The notes under the pieces are model-generated. The model was not told the origin of the DNA. It ran no database searches and saw only the letters and a list, made by a program, of their open reading frames with translations. The position numbers were made by a program, and so were the translations under genes. Of a DNA stretch of 53,708 nt, positions 17,285 to 25,930 are shown in pieces (position 1 is the first letter of the stretch; each line of letters opens with the position of its first letter). Origin of the DNA: JAFAGX01 sp035623335 (GTDB taxonomy: Bacteria > Acidobacteriota > Terriglobia > Terriglobales > Acidobacteriaceae); assembly GCA_035623335.1 (NCBI GenBank), contig DASPTQ010000282.1, forward strand, positions 1 through 53,708. The letters are read 5' to 3'.

Positions 17285-18313
17285 CTATCCCGAACCTGCT
17301 GTCGGGTCCCTCACCGTTTGTTCGGTGTCGATCCAGAAAAGCTGAAAACGGCTGAAATTGTGCACCCGCTCGTAGCGGTGCCCACGATATCCCATGTAGA
17401 GCGCAGCGCTCTCCGGCAGCCATAGCTGGAGGTTGCGCCTCTTGAACTCCACTGGGGCATAAACGATCTCCAAATGCTCGACCTCCAGTTCAATCTGTGG
17501 AATTGGGGCCACGAGGTCTGTCTCCATGCGCAACACTTCCTGGTTTTGGACACCAATCCATGCCCGCCCCTTGAAGCGAAGCTTGTAGATCGAGCTCCCA
17601 ATCCGCATCGCATGAAACAGCGCTTTGGGATCGGCCGCCTCCTCAAAGTGCACCTGCCATGCCTGCACTCCATGCAGATCGGTTAAGCCTTCGCATTGAA
17701 ATTCGAAGTTGGCGATGTGCCGGGGATGAAAAATCAGGGCAAATGCCGCCGTTCCCGTATCGGTGAATGGTGTCGAACGGTCCATCGAAGAGTAGTGGCG
17801 GTATTCTGCGATCCGTAACGGTCCCGAATCTCCCTGCTCAATCTGCGCCACATAGTCGACATTCTGACTCCGAGAATTCCGGCGCTTGCCGTCCTTTCCA
17901 AACTCGATGTGCTCAATGTGGTCTCGGGCACTGAACTTCTGTAAGCTGTCTACCAAAGCCAACGCACGTTTGCTGGCCCCGGCGAGCACTTCCTCCAACG
18001 AGCATGATGCATCAACTAGCACCGGTGGTACGCTTTGGTCGATGTCAGGAGGAGCCCAGTTGCGGGGCACAATCATCGTCCCGCTTTTGCCAGCGAACGA
18101 ACAAGTCACCGGGTTGCCCTCAGGCAACATACCGGCGTTATCTCCGGGCATGCAGCTGCGGGACTTCAGGGTGAGGGAGAGCTTGGAGGTGGTGCCATCG
18201 GAGGCCTCGGTCCCGGATCCCGGCAACGCACTTCCGGATTGCGCGGCAGACACTGCGACCGCACAAGCTAGAATCGCTGGCCACGTGACGATCTTGAAGA
18301 GCGCTGTCTGCAC
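17285..18313 (-). CDS. Exported protein of unknown function
   Basis: From GTG 18313 (GGAAGGA about 5 nt upstream) the product starts with a signal peptide (MQTALFKIVTWPAILACAVAVSAA). The mature protein has a Ser/Gly-rich N-terminus, then two helical and strand-rich segments: VEEVLAGAS-type helix (LEEVLAGASKRALALVDSLQ), then alternating strands such as FEFQCEGLTDLHGVQAWQVHFEE and YKLRFKGRAWIGVQNQEVLRMETDLVAPI, ending QLFWIDTEQTV. The alternating strands recall outer-membrane lipoprotein sorting or LolA-like folds, which bind hydrophobic ligands. This likeness is by eye only. A GTG at 18400 would add 29 residues before the signal peptide and is unlikely. Confidence 0.6.
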   Translation of the reverse strand: MQTALFKIVTWPAILACAVAVSAAQSGSALPGSGTEASDGTTSKLSLTLKSRSCMPGDNAGMLPEGNPVTCSFAGKSGTMIVPRNWAPPDIDQSVPPVLVDASCSLEEVLAGASKRALALVDSLQKFSARDHIEHIEFGKDGKRRNSRSQNVDYVAQIEQGDSGPLRIAEYRHYSSMDRSTPFTDTGTAAFALIFHPRHIANFEFQCEGLTDLHGVQAWQVHFEEAADPKALFHAMRIGSSIYKLRFKGRAWIGVQNQEVLRMETDLVAPIPQIELEVEHLEIVYAPVEFKRRNLQLWLPESAALYMGYRGHRYERVHNFSRFQLFWIDTEQTVRDPTAGSG

Positions 18314-18557
18314 GAAATCCTTCCCTCTGTGCAACAGGCGGGAGAAGCCTGCAGGAAGAGATTTGGCGGATTGAGATGTAGACGTACGACCGGAATTCAC
18401 CCAGGCGCCCCGTCCCTGGTCTCACGATTCTAACGCTGAGTCTTGTGAGGCGCAACCACCTCGCGGCATAGGAAATTAGACAGTCCAAAACCTATCAAGT
18501 CCGTGACCATGGGCGATTGTTGCTCTTGTGCTTCGGGGCTTATTACATTAGCAGCAA

Positions 18558-18593
18558 ACCGCACTCCGAAGGCTGTAGCTTCCGGAGTGCGGT
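18558..18593 (-). terminator. Hairpin terminator after the beta-helix gene
   Basis: ACCGCACTCCGAAG (18558-18571) pairs with CTTCCGGAGTGCGGT (18579-18593), a 14-bp stem with one bulged base and a 7-nt loop. It sits 17 nt beyond the stop of the minus-strand beta-helix gene. In minus orientation it is followed by TTTGCTGC, a short T-containing tail. Confidence 0.65.
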
Positions 18594-18609
18594 ACAACGG
18601 TCGTCGATA

Positions 18610-19953
18610 TCAATGATCGTCGGGTTGGCTGAGCCATGGCGCAAAGCGAATATTCGATCCGCTCGTGGTGGTACATCCATCTCCGCCCGGTCCCGCCTTG
18701 CATCCCCAGAAGTTTTCTGTGGCGTCGATCGTGCCCGTGCAGACCATCGATTTATCCAGCGCACAAACGTCGCCCACGCCAATGTTTCCCCCCAGCAGAC
18801 TGTTGAGGTGGATATCAACCTCTGCCGGCGTGTTGACGGCAATGTCGATGGCTTCGTCCCAGATTTCGTTATCTGCGATGACGGTTCCGTGAACCGGAGA
18901 CGCGCCATCGCCGCTGTTGATGTTGATTCCCACCGGCCCCGGAGTCGCGGTATCAGCCTGGTCCGCCAGATTCCCGGCGATGAAGTTGCCGATGATCTTA
19001 TTTCCGCTGAAAGTGTCGGCCGGAAGACCGAACGCCGGGCCTACGTGCGTATGCAGGGCGACGCCTCCCAGTCCGTTGTCAGTCAGTTTGTTGCGGATAA
19101 TCACGTTCCCAGAGACTGTTCCCTGTCCCGCACCATCGGAGAACAAGCCCGCTCCTGATCCTCCGATCTCCACGCCGTTCTTCGAAGAAACATTCTCGGC
19201 GACCGTATTATTGTTAACTCCGAAGTGCGCAGGAATCGGCTTCATCTTCGTGGTGCCCGCGCGCGGATGCGAGGCCAGCACGATTCCGCACTCCAGCGGA
19301 TTGTTCGTGATGATGTTCCGGATAAGCAGATTGTTCCGGCTTTCCGCCGTCTCGTCGCTGATAAGAACCCCATCCGCGTTGCCGGTAATGTAGTTGTCGG
19401 AGATGGTGGAGTTGACCGCGCCCACCAGATGAACGGCGCCACCGCAATCCCCGGTTTCATCGGTTTCGTAGATGCCGCTGCCGGGTTGGTTCGGGCAGCC
19501 CATCAATGCCCCGGTGAAGACCACCCCCGGGACTGCATCGTTGTTCTTGATCGTGTTATTGCGGACGGTGACGTCGGTGGCGCTTACGATCAGAATGCCC
19601 TCATAGAGAGCGCCCTGCACCGTGAATCCCGAGACGGTGACGTTGTTCAGGCCATGATTGTCATACCCATCGACGAAAAAGCCATGGGCGAGATTCGCGG
19701 CATCCACAACGGTCGATTCCGAGCCCGCTCCCAGAATCGAGAGCGGTTTCCCAATTGTGACTTCCTCCTTATAGGTCCCGGGCGCAACTTGGATGATGTC
19801 GTTGTTGGAAGCGGCGTTCACTGCGGATTGGATGGTCTTGTAGCATCCTTTCACCCCGGGATGAACGCATAGGGTTTTGGCTGATGCCACCGGAACAAGA
19901 AACATGATCCCGAAAGCAACGATCACGAACCACGGACATCGAAATGTACTCAT
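18610..19953 (-). CDS. Exported right-handed beta-helix repeat protein
   Basis: Predicted extracellular parallel beta-helix protein of 447 residues. ATG 19953 has AAAGGAGG 8 nt upstream and begins a signal peptide (CPWFVIVAFGIMFLVPVASA). The N-terminus CYKTIQSAVNAASNNDIIQVAPGTYKEEV is the usual cap-and-first-coil sequence of pectin-lyase-like folds, and the body repeats short rungs such as NNVTVSGFTVQG, VTVRNNTIKNN, STISDNYITGN and NNTVAENVSS. This is a NosD/polysaccharide-lyase-like architecture. No catalytic residues of a known lyase are identifiable, so binding or structural roles are possible. Cysteines near both ends (CVHPGVKGCY; FWGCKAGPGGDGC) suggest disulfides. Confidence 0.8.
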   Translation of the reverse strand: MSTFRCPWFVIVAFGIMFLVPVASAKTLCVHPGVKGCYKTIQSAVNAASNNDIIQVAPGTYKEEVTIGKPLSILGAGSESTVVDAANLAHGFFVDGYDNHGLNNVTVSGFTVQGALYEGILIVSATDVTVRNNTIKNNDAVPGVVFTGALMGCPNQPGSGIYETDETGDCGGAVHLVGAVNSTISDNYITGNADGVLISDETAESRNNLLIRNIITNNPLECGIVLASHPRAGTTKMKPIPAHFGVNNNTVAENVSSKNGVEIGGSGAGLFSDGAGQGTVSGNVIIRNKLTDNGLGGVALHTHVGPAFGLPADTFSGNKIIGNFIAGNLADQADTATPGPVGININSGDGASPVHGTVIADNEIWDEAIDIAVNTPAEVDIHLNSLLGGNIGVGDVCALDKSMVCTGTIDATENFWGCKAGPGGDGCTTTSGSNIRFAPWLSQPDDH

Positions 19954-20501
19954 GGGAGTGGCCTCCTTTCGAGGCTGAAAGCAACGGTTGTTGACTTGTA
20001 GACGGACAAGAGAAATGGGCCCAAGAAACGCGCAAGAATTATATCGCGTTACGATACGTTTTGGTGGCACTATGCCTCAATGCGCCCACCCAAAGTCTCG
20101 GCTCTGAGGGGCGTTGCAACGTTAGATCCTCCGGTGCGATCCCCGCGCGCGCGGGACCGCCTCACGGGAATGGGTCTGGCTCTGCGGGGCACTTTTGCAG
20201 TGTCTGATTTCCTATCCCCGCAACCATCTCGCGAATCCAAATCCATCCCCTAGCCAGGTCTTTTGCGGTCTCGCGTCTCAGACCCTGACGATGCGGCGAC
20301 TGTCCCGGCTCTAGACATAACATGTTCTCGGCGGACATAGAGGCGAAGTATCACCGACCATGGCGCATACCGGCAGCTGCGCCCCTCGAGTGTATTGTCG
20401 AAGTCTCGATTTGACACGCCCAAAGCGCCATATCCTCCTCCCCTTTGCCCGCAGGCTTTTGTCGCTTCTCGTCGGCCCCGGTGCTACTATGCCTTTAGCA
20501 C
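19954..20501. other. Divergent intergenic region, no gene seen
   Basis: This stretch precedes the beta-helix gene (minus) and a small membrane-protein gene (plus). Apart from the GGAGG of the former it holds a GC-rich self-complementary run at about 20145-20157 (CCGCGCGCGCGG) and no convincing coding frame. Confidence 0.4.
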
Positions 20502-20891
20502 ATGCTGTTCGATCGAATACGTTCGCGCCTGATTATCGACGACGTACCTGCTGCCGAGTCCCAAGATCCGACTTCGCTCTCCCCGCTTGCCCGTTTCCGG
20601 GCGGCTGCGATTCTGGCCGTTGCGGCCGATGCACTACAAATTCTTCTGTTTCCTTTACTTGCCGAAGGCGCTGTGTCACCCGCCGATGACCTTCTGGATC
20701 TTCTGGTAGGAGCGCTGTTAGTGCACCTGCTTGGCTGGCACTGGGAATTTCTGCCAACCTTCCTTGCCGAACTGGTGCCGGGAGTCGATTTGGTGCCCTT
20801 TTGGACGCTCGCGGTCATCAACGTCTACCGCAAATGGAAACAAATCGCGCCCCAAGAAAATGCTAAGCTGCCTTCCGCCCTTCCAAGGTAA
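20502..20891 (+). CDS. Small membrane protein of unknown function
   Basis: 129-residue protein with an N-terminal polar segment (FDRIRSRLIIDDVPAAES) and at least two or three hydrophobic stretches: ARFRAAAILAVAADALQILL, LLDLLVGALLVHLLGW and VPFWTLAVINVY. It appears to be an inner-membrane protein, with a basic cytoplasmic tail (YRKWKQIAPQENAK). I do not recognise the family, though short proteins of this architecture are common in environmental bacteria. The ATG start has no obvious ribosome site. Confidence 0.55.
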   Translation: MLFDRIRSRLIIDDVPAAESQDPTSLSPLARFRAAAILAVAADALQILLFPLLAEGAVSPADDLLDLLVGALLVHLLGWHWEFLPTFLAELVPGVDLVPFWTLAVINVYRKWKQIAPQENAKLPSALPR

Positions 20892-20995
20892 TAAGACTGC
20901 TTCGGCCGCGAGTTCGACCTTCGCTCTGCTCATTCCGCTGATGGAGAGGCGTGGACAGCATTGCTTCAGCTTGGCATGCCGAACCTAGCAGCGAG

Positions 20996-21346
20996 TTACG
21001 CCGCCTCCGCCCCTACGCTGCAGTGAGCTCCTTCGGAATCGATGAATTGAGCCAGCACGCCGCCAAAGTCCTGTCGCCTGGGCGGTATGCTGAAGAGAAC
21101 ACCCTTAGCGCTCATGTCGCGATAGAAAGCGTCGACGTCGCCAACCGTGAAACCCAACTCTACTTTTCCCGCCAGGTTCTTGTCCGAAGCCGGATGCAGC
21201 GCGAGCATGGTTTCGCCCGTCGCGAACTCGCTCCAGCCAGGCGACTCGAACTTGAGTGGGAGACCGAGGACGTCGCGGTAGAACTTCACCGCTTTGTCCA
21301 TGTCGCCGACGAATTTAATCACGTAGCGAAGTTGTGCTCCTGGCAT
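20996..21346 (-). CDS. VOC-superfamily protein (glyoxalase/bleomycin-resistance-like)
   Basis: 116-residue single-domain protein with the beta-alpha-beta-beta-beta repeats of the vicinal oxygen chelate fold: LRYVIKFVGDMDKAVKFYRDVLGLPLKF and KVELGFTVGDVDAFYRDMSAKGV. ATG 21346 is fixed by GGAGGAG 5 nt upstream. Members are metal-dependent lyases, dioxygenases or antibiotic-binding proteins, and the substrate cannot be predicted here. Probably a dimer. Confidence 0.8.
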   Translation of the reverse strand: MPGAQLRYVIKFVGDMDKAVKFYRDVLGLPLKFESPGWSEFATGETMLALHPASDKNLAGKVELGFTVGDVDAFYRDMSAKGVLFSIPPRRQDFGGVLAQFIDSEGAHCSVGAEAA

Positions 21347-21554
21347 GGGCTCTCCTCCAATGACTGAGCGTTCATGATCCTCAAACTGGGGTTGTCCAAA
21401 CGGTGTTGGCCTCCGATCGAGTGCGCGCCAGAGCAGGCTCAAACTATCTCGACTCAGAGAGATGTTTGCCCTGCTTTGCGATTCCGCCGAGGCCACGCAA
21501 GGCAGGAACCCGTGACTCCCTCCGTTGCCGTCGGAGGGGCCACGTGGGGCAGCG

Positions 21555-21971
21555 CTACTTCCAGACGGGGCTGCCCTTGGCGTCTCGCAGAACAAATGTG
21601 TCGTTCCCTTTGACCACTTCCCGCGCCAGAATTACGTCGCCCCCGTCCTGCTTCACACGCGAGCCTGTGAAAGACAGCTCATCACCTTTGTTGAAGCCCA
21701 TTCCCATATCGTCGAGGAAGGACTTTGGACAGAGGTAGACGTCTACGGTCTCGGTGTCATTCTTGACCAATAAATGTGCGATCGCCTTCTCGCTCCCTTT
21801 GGGAGGCAGCCTCAATTCCTCGACCACGCCTTTCATCTTCATCTCGGCGCTCGAGTCGTATTTCGGAGCGGGTTGATTCTTTTGGGCAAGAAGCGTCAGG
21901 GCCCAGACCAAGCAAGCAGCAACCAGCACTAACCTGCGACAGGCAGCCGCGATTTTTGGTGAATTTCGCAT
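21555..21971 (-). CDS. Small exported OB-fold-like protein
   Basis: From ATG 21971 (AGGGGAG close upstream) a 138-residue product with a signal peptide (KIAAACRRLVLVAACLVWALTLLAQ). The mature part alternates strands: MKMKGVVEELRLPP, AIAHLLVKNDTETVDVYLCP, FNKGDELSFTGSRV, GDVILAREVVKGNDTFVLRD, which matches a small beta-barrel of OB-fold type. The pattern resembles periplasmic OB-fold proteins that may bind ligands or cofactors, but no named family is certain. Confidence 0.6.
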   Translation of the reverse strand: MRNSPKIAAACRRLVLVAACLVWALTLLAQKNQPAPKYDSSAEMKMKGVVEELRLPPKGSEKAIAHLLVKNDTETVDVYLCPKSFLDDMGMGFNKGDELSFTGSRVKQDGGDVILAREVVKGNDTFVLRDAKGSPVWK

Positions 21972-22369
21972 GGCTCCCCTTCCCGGACAGGCAGGAGCCG
22001 AGGTGGTTGAAGAATCAGCAGGAAAAGATCCCCCGCTCCTGGTCCCCATCTTCACCCCTAGGATGAAGCCAGTTTTGCTCGACCCAAGCATACTCCAAAT
22101 TTCGCGGGGTTGTGCAAATCTCTGTGATCTGACTCCCGGAAAAGGTGAAGGAGGGTGTTCGACTCCGGGCAGGCAGAGCCAGCCAGCAGGCTCGACTGCA
22201 GTGTCCCCGTTAGGCTTAGCCACCAAGCCCCTCGCCGAGCCTGGCCGGAGGATGGTTCACGGCGGAACGCATTGAGGGCAAAGACGATAGCATCAACTGC
22301 AAGCTTGGCCCAGATAGTTGAGCTTCCCCTGGGCAAAGTACGAGTCAGAGCTCGTCGACGAATTGCAGG

Positions 22370-22984
22370 TCAGTCCTTGGACGCCCGGCCTAGGCACCCG
22401 GCCTGAAAGGAGCGTCGATCGAGGCGGTGCAGGTTCCTGATCATGGTCGGGGTGAGCAGGCGGTAATGGTGGACGGTTAACAAATGCTCGGCAATGAACC
22501 AGAGTTGTTTCTCGGTCGTCATCCAGGAGCGACGATCGAAGCGGCTCAAGTCGACGGGCCGGGAAAATGTGCGGAGCGAGCGCTCGCGACGGAGGTTGAA
22601 ATAATCCTCGAAATAGCTCATCGCCAGTTCGCGTAAAGATCGATACACAGGTTCGCGATAACGGCATCCAGAGTAGTTGGACTTCGCAATGGCGCCCCAA
22701 TGCCCGCGGATGCGGTAGACGGCAACCACGTGGTCGGTATCGTGCTCGGCCTCGAGATCGAGGACGAGGGGCGGATTACCATTGGCGCGCAGAGCGGCCG
22801 CAGCAAAGATAGCGCCTTCAAAGCAGTGGGCGGTGAATTCCTGAAGAACATGCCGCGGCGACCAGGCGGTGTCGGCCAAGTGGTAAGGCATGTCATCAAG
22901 GAAGCGCTGGATGCCGTGCGGATTTCGCAGTCTGCGCAGCTTGCGCAGCTCAGCCGGCGTGAAGCCGTGATCCCGATCGATCAT
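22370..22984 (-). CDS. Transglutaminase-like cysteine hydrolase domain protein
   Basis: 204 residues from ATG 22984. It shows a Cys-His-Asp/Asn pattern of transglutaminase-like cysteine hydrolases: HCFEGAIFAAAALRANG (Cys before a helix), then a His strand EHDTDHVVAVYRIRGHWGAIAKSN. N-terminal residues FTPAELRKLRRLRNPHGIQRFL and YHLADTAWSPRHVLQ precede it, and a basic C-terminal helical part follows. Catalytic activity is plausible but unproven. An in-frame start at 23014 would add ten residues. Substrate and partner are unknown. Confidence 0.65.
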   Translation of the reverse strand: MIDRDHGFTPAELRKLRRLRNPHGIQRFLDDMPYHLADTAWSPRHVLQEFTAHCFEGAIFAAAALRANGNPPLVLDLEAEHDTDHVVAVYRIRGHWGAIAKSNYSGCRYREPVYRSLRELAMSYFEDYFNLRRERSLRTFSRPVDLSRFDRRSWMTTEKQLWFIAEHLLTVHHYRLLTPTMIRNLHRLDRRSFQAGCLGRASKD

Positions 22985-23081
22985 CTTTCGATCAAGTCTA
23001 GTCGAAGCGAACACGAAAAACAGTAACCACCGAGGGCACAGAAATCGGCCGCGAATCCACTGTGTCGGACGCTCTCCTCGT

Positions 23082-23519
23082 TCACTTCGACTTTGAGTTT
23101 TTCTTGGGTGCGGCTCTGCCAGCGCCGGCGAAAATGCGATCGGGAGCGATCGTGCCGGCGCCGAACGAGATGAGGGCGAAGGCGATGACGACCAGGCTCA
23201 GAGGAAACTCGTAGCCCCCGTGGCCAAACATACCGTTCTTCCAATGCACTTTCCAGATGGCGACGGACATGTCGATCAACATCAGCAGGGAGACAAAGCG
23301 GGTCCCTACGCCCAGAATCAGAAGGATGCCGCCGAAGAATTCGGTGAAGGCCGAGGGATAGGCCAGCCACCCCGGCAGCCCCAGACTGCTGACCATATGG
23401 ACGTGACGCGCCAGTCCACCCTGAAAGACTTTGCCGTAACCGTGGCCAATCATTACCGCACCTAGAAGCAAACGAAGCAACAGCAAGGCGAGAGGTTGCA
23501 AACGATCGAGAGCGCGCAA
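23082..23519 (-). CDS. DoxX family membrane protein
   Basis: 145-residue inner-membrane protein with four hydrophobic helices, starting RLQPLALLLLRLLLGAVMIGHGYGKVF and including AFTEFFGGILLILGVGTRFVSLL and FPLSLVVIAFALISFGAG. The GHGYGKVFxGG and FFGGIxL signatures are typical of DoxX/DoxD-like proteins, linked to redox or membrane stress. TTG 23519 is preferred as start because GGAGA lies 6 nt upstream. The C-terminus is basic. Confidence 0.85.
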   Translation of the reverse strand: MRALDRLQPLALLLLRLLLGAVMIGHGYGKVFQGGLARHVHMVSSLGLPGWLAYPSAFTEFFGGILLILGVGTRFVSLLMLIDMSVAIWKVHWKNGMFGHGGYEFPLSLVVIAFALISFGAGTIAPDRIFAGAGRAAPKKNSKSK

Positions 23520-23998
23520 GACGATCTCCTTTTGCTTGAGCTTACCTTAACCCTGGCATTTTAGAAGTGGATCCGAGACTCCCTGGCAGGTGCTTGTTTC
23601 TTTTCGCGATCATCCCCCAGTACTGCCGAAAATACCCGATTTCCCCCGGGTCTTATCTGCGCGTCTTACTACCTTCGTACCCTGCCTAGCACTTTGGTTA
23701 TGGATACGGGCAGAGGACGGAATAGGGCCGATCCCCATGTCAACTAATGGTGGATGATGAACACCTAACCACAACATCTTGAAACTCTCTGCAATTCGAT
23801 TCCCCCGCTTTTCCAGAAAACCGGCGTAAAAACCCGAGAAACTCGGAATTACGCCCTGACCTCGGGAGTTTTCCGCCTGATATATGCTCGAGTCACTCGA
23901 ATTCGCTCGAAGGACGTACGTTCGGGCAATTCACTCCCATTTGACCTGTCGGCGGGTCAGTCGTCAGGACAACCAACTCTGTGGATGGGGACGAACTT
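23520..23998. promoter_or_regulatory. Structured upstream region of the HTH-pil cluster
   Basis: Non-coding region of about 480 bp. A nested hairpin lies at 23823-23855: GGCGTAA/TTACGCC outer stem and CCGAG/CTCGG inner stem around AAA. CCCGAG (23833-23838) can alternatively pair with CTCGGG (23861-23866). Three CTCGA copies follow at 23887, 23896 and 23906, one helical turn apart, then the palindrome ACGTACGT (23914-23921). A weak -10 candidate TATATG is at 23881-23886. It looks like a promoter/operator region for the downstream HTH gene. Confidence 0.45.
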
Positions 23999-24232
23999 AT
24001 GGGCGACTCGCGTGAAGTCATGAATATTCGCCAGGCTTCGCAGTACCTGGGGGTCAGTCCGGACACGCTGTACAAGTACGTCGGGGAACAAAAACTCCCC
24101 GCCTTCAAACTGGGGAACCGCTGGCGCTTCAAAAAGTCGAGGCTCGACCAGTGGATGGAAGAAAAATCCAGCCAGATGGAGGCTAAAAGCAAGAAGAAAT
24201 CCAAGGCGGCAACGGCCGCCGGGGCGCCCTAG
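23999..24232 (+). CDS. Excisionase-type helix-turn-helix DNA-binding protein (HTH_17)
   Basis: 77-residue protein from ATG 23999, with GGGGA 7 nt upstream. A MerR/excisionase-like winged helix-turn-helix fills residues 9-52: NIRQASQYLGVSPDTLYKYV, then LPAFKLGNRWRFKKSRLDQWME, and a Lys/Ala-rich tail follows. The pattern is that of small excisionase-family regulators that bind bent DNA. It lies 46 bp ahead of pilM in the same direction, and is probably a local transcription factor of the pilus operon; binding to its own upstream repeats is a guess. Confidence 0.85.
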   Translation: MGDSREVMNIRQASQYLGVSPDTLYKYVGEQKLPAFKLGNRWRFKKSRLDQWMEEKSSQMEAKSKKKSKAATAAGAP

Positions 24233-24261
24233 GGCGCACACCAGCCGGCGAGGACGCCGGC
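24224..24261 (+). repeat. Tandem GC hairpins between HTH gene and pilM
   Basis: GCGCCCTAGGGCGC (24224-24237) is a 14-bp palindrome spanning the HTH stop codon. GCCGGCG (24244-24250) pairs perfectly with CGCCGGC (24255-24261) around a 4-nt loop. They occupy the gap before the pilM ribosome site. No T-tract follows, so these would weaken rather than end transcription or protect mRNA ends. Confidence 0.5.
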
Positions 24262-24278
24262 AGTCAAAAGGCGGGCAC

Positions 24279-25334
24279 ATGTTTGGTTTCGGATCGAAGG
24301 CGATTGTTGGTCTGGATGTGGGCTCCTCGAGCATCAAGGCGGTCGAGCTCAAGAAGGGGCGCAATGGGATCGAAGTCGCCCACCTGGGCTTGGAGCCGCT
24401 GGCTTCCGACATCGTGGTGGACTCGATGATCGTCGATTCGGGCCAGGTTTCGAGCGCCGTCGCCAAACTCTTCAGCGAAAACCAGATCAAGACCCGAGCG
24501 GTCGCAACCGCAGTCAGCGGACATTCGGTCATCGTCAAGAAAATCTCCTTGCCCTCCATGAGCGATCAGGAATTGGCGGAGACGATCGAAAAGGAAGCCG
24601 CCCAGCACATCCCGTTTGATCTGGCGGATGTGAACCTCGACTATCAGATTCTCTCCGAAGACGCGGGTAATCCCCAGATGGACGTGCTGTTGGTGGCGGT
24701 TAAGAAGGACAAGATCTTGAACTACACCAACGTACTCTCGATGGCGGGGAAGACCCCGGCTATTGTGGACATCGATGCTCTGGCGCTGCAGAACTGTTAC
24801 GAGTACAACTACGAACCCGCCCCCACGCAGGTGGTGGCTCTGTTGAACCTGGGCGCCAGCGTCATGAACATCAACATCGTGAAGGGAACGACGCCGTTGT
24901 TCCCGCGCGACGTCAGCGTCGGCGGGCATCAGTACACCGACTCGCTGCAGAAGGAACTGGACTTGAGCTTTGAGGACGCCGAATCGCTCAAGCTGGGCAA
25001 CAAGGTCGGCACGGTGAGCGAAGACGCCAAGACGCCGGTTCTGCAGCAGGTGACCGAAATCATTGTGCTCGAAATCCAGAAGACCTTTGATTTCTTCCGC
25101 GCCAGCGCCGCGGGAGAGCACATCGAGAAGATCTATCTGGCAGGAGGATCCTCCAAGGTCCCGGGCTTGATTGAGGCCTTGCGCCAGGAATTCTCCTTGC
25201 CGGTAGAGATCTTTAATCCGTTCCAGAGGATTGCGCCACCGGCCGAGGGTCGAGGCGCGGAGTTGATCGAGAAGAACGCCGGACAGCTGGCAGTGGCGGT
25301 GGGTTTGGCGTTGAGGAGTTTTGAAAACCTATGA
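24279..25334 (+). CDS. pilM: Type IV pilus assembly protein PilM
   Basis: Cytoplasmic actin-like ATPase of the pilus alignment complex, binding PilN. 351 residues. N-terminal GLDVGSSSIKAVELKKG is the phosphate-1 loop of the actin/FtsA fold, with SLPSMSDQELAETIEKEA and YQILSED mid-protein, and AGGSSKVPGLIEALRQEFSLPVEIFNPF near the end. AAGGCGGG is a good ribosome site. The stop overlaps the pilN ATG (ATGA), so translation is coupled. Confidence 0.95.
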   Translation: MFGFGSKAIVGLDVGSSSIKAVELKKGRNGIEVAHLGLEPLASDIVVDSMIVDSGQVSSAVAKLFSENQIKTRAVATAVSGHSVIVKKISLPSMSDQELAETIEKEAAQHIPFDLADVNLDYQILSEDAGNPQMDVLLVAVKKDKILNYTNVLSMAGKTPAIVDIDALALQNCYEYNYEPAPTQVVALLNLGASVMNINIVKGTTPLFPRDVSVGGHQYTDSLQKELDLSFEDAESLKLGNKVGTVSEDAKTPVLQQVTEIIVLEIQKTFDFFRASAAGEHIEKIYLAGGSSKVPGLIEALRQEFSLPVEIFNPFQRIAPPAEGRGAELIEKNAGQLAVAVGLALRSFENL

Positions 25335-25918
25335 TCCGAATCAACCTACTGGGAGCACCCAAGCCGAAGAGCAAGCGCAGCGCGGTTCCTACCGTCTCGC
25401 TTGAGATGGGGCAACCGGGCTCGCCGAAAGTCAAAATCGTGGTCTTGCTGGTGCTGACCGCGGCCGTGAACTGGTGGTACTGGCACCAACTGGATCGGCA
25501 GAGTCAAAGCCTAGCCTCGAAAATGCAACAGGCTGAGCAGAAAAACCGCGAGCTGGCGGACGTCAAGGCACGCTACCTCGAGCGCCAGCGGCAGGTCGAG
25601 AACTACAAGCGCCGGGTCGACATCATCGAGGAATTGCACGCCAACCAGCAAGGGCCGGTCGAGCTGCTCAACACGATCGCCGACACCGTGAACGGCACCG
25701 AAGCCGTGTGGCTGAGCTCCATGAAAGATCTGGGAGCGAGCGTAGACATCGACGGCATGGCGCTGAGTGCGGATGCGGTGGCGGGGCTGATCACCAATCT
25801 GCAGAAGACGGGCCGCTTCACGAATATCGAGATCAAAGAAACCTATCAGGATGACAGCGTCAAGAACATGCAGGCGTTTGAATTCACCCTGACTTGCGAA
25901 AAGGCGAAGAAGTCCTAG
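25331..25918 (+). CDS. pilN: Type IV pilus assembly protein PilN
   Basis: Bitopic inner-membrane protein linking PilM to PilO. The cytoplasmic N-terminus begins MIRINLLGAPKPK, close to the conserved INLLP-type motif that inserts into PilM. A single membrane helix is at VVLLVLTAAVNWWYW (about residues 37-51), then a coiled coil (SLASKMQQAEQKNRELADVKAR), then a ferredoxin-like periplasmic domain with VDIDGMALSADAVAGLITNLQ. The start overlaps pilM by 4 nt. Length (195) is usual. Confidence 0.93.
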   Translation: MIRINLLGAPKPKSKRSAVPTVSLEMGQPGSPKVKIVVLLVLTAAVNWWYWHQLDRQSQSLASKMQQAEQKNRELADVKARYLERQRQVENYKRRVDIIEELHANQQGPVELLNTIADTVNGTEAVWLSSMKDLGASVDIDGMALSADAVAGLITNLQKTGRFTNIEIKETYQDDSVKNMQAFEFTLTCEKAKKS

Positions 25919-25930
25919 AGGCGGGAACCT

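Noticed and set aside
23570..23600. Sigma-54 type -24/-12 promoter before the pil cluster (CTGGCAGGTGCTTGT)
   Set aside because: GG and GC spacing is one base short and the -12 element reads TTGT.
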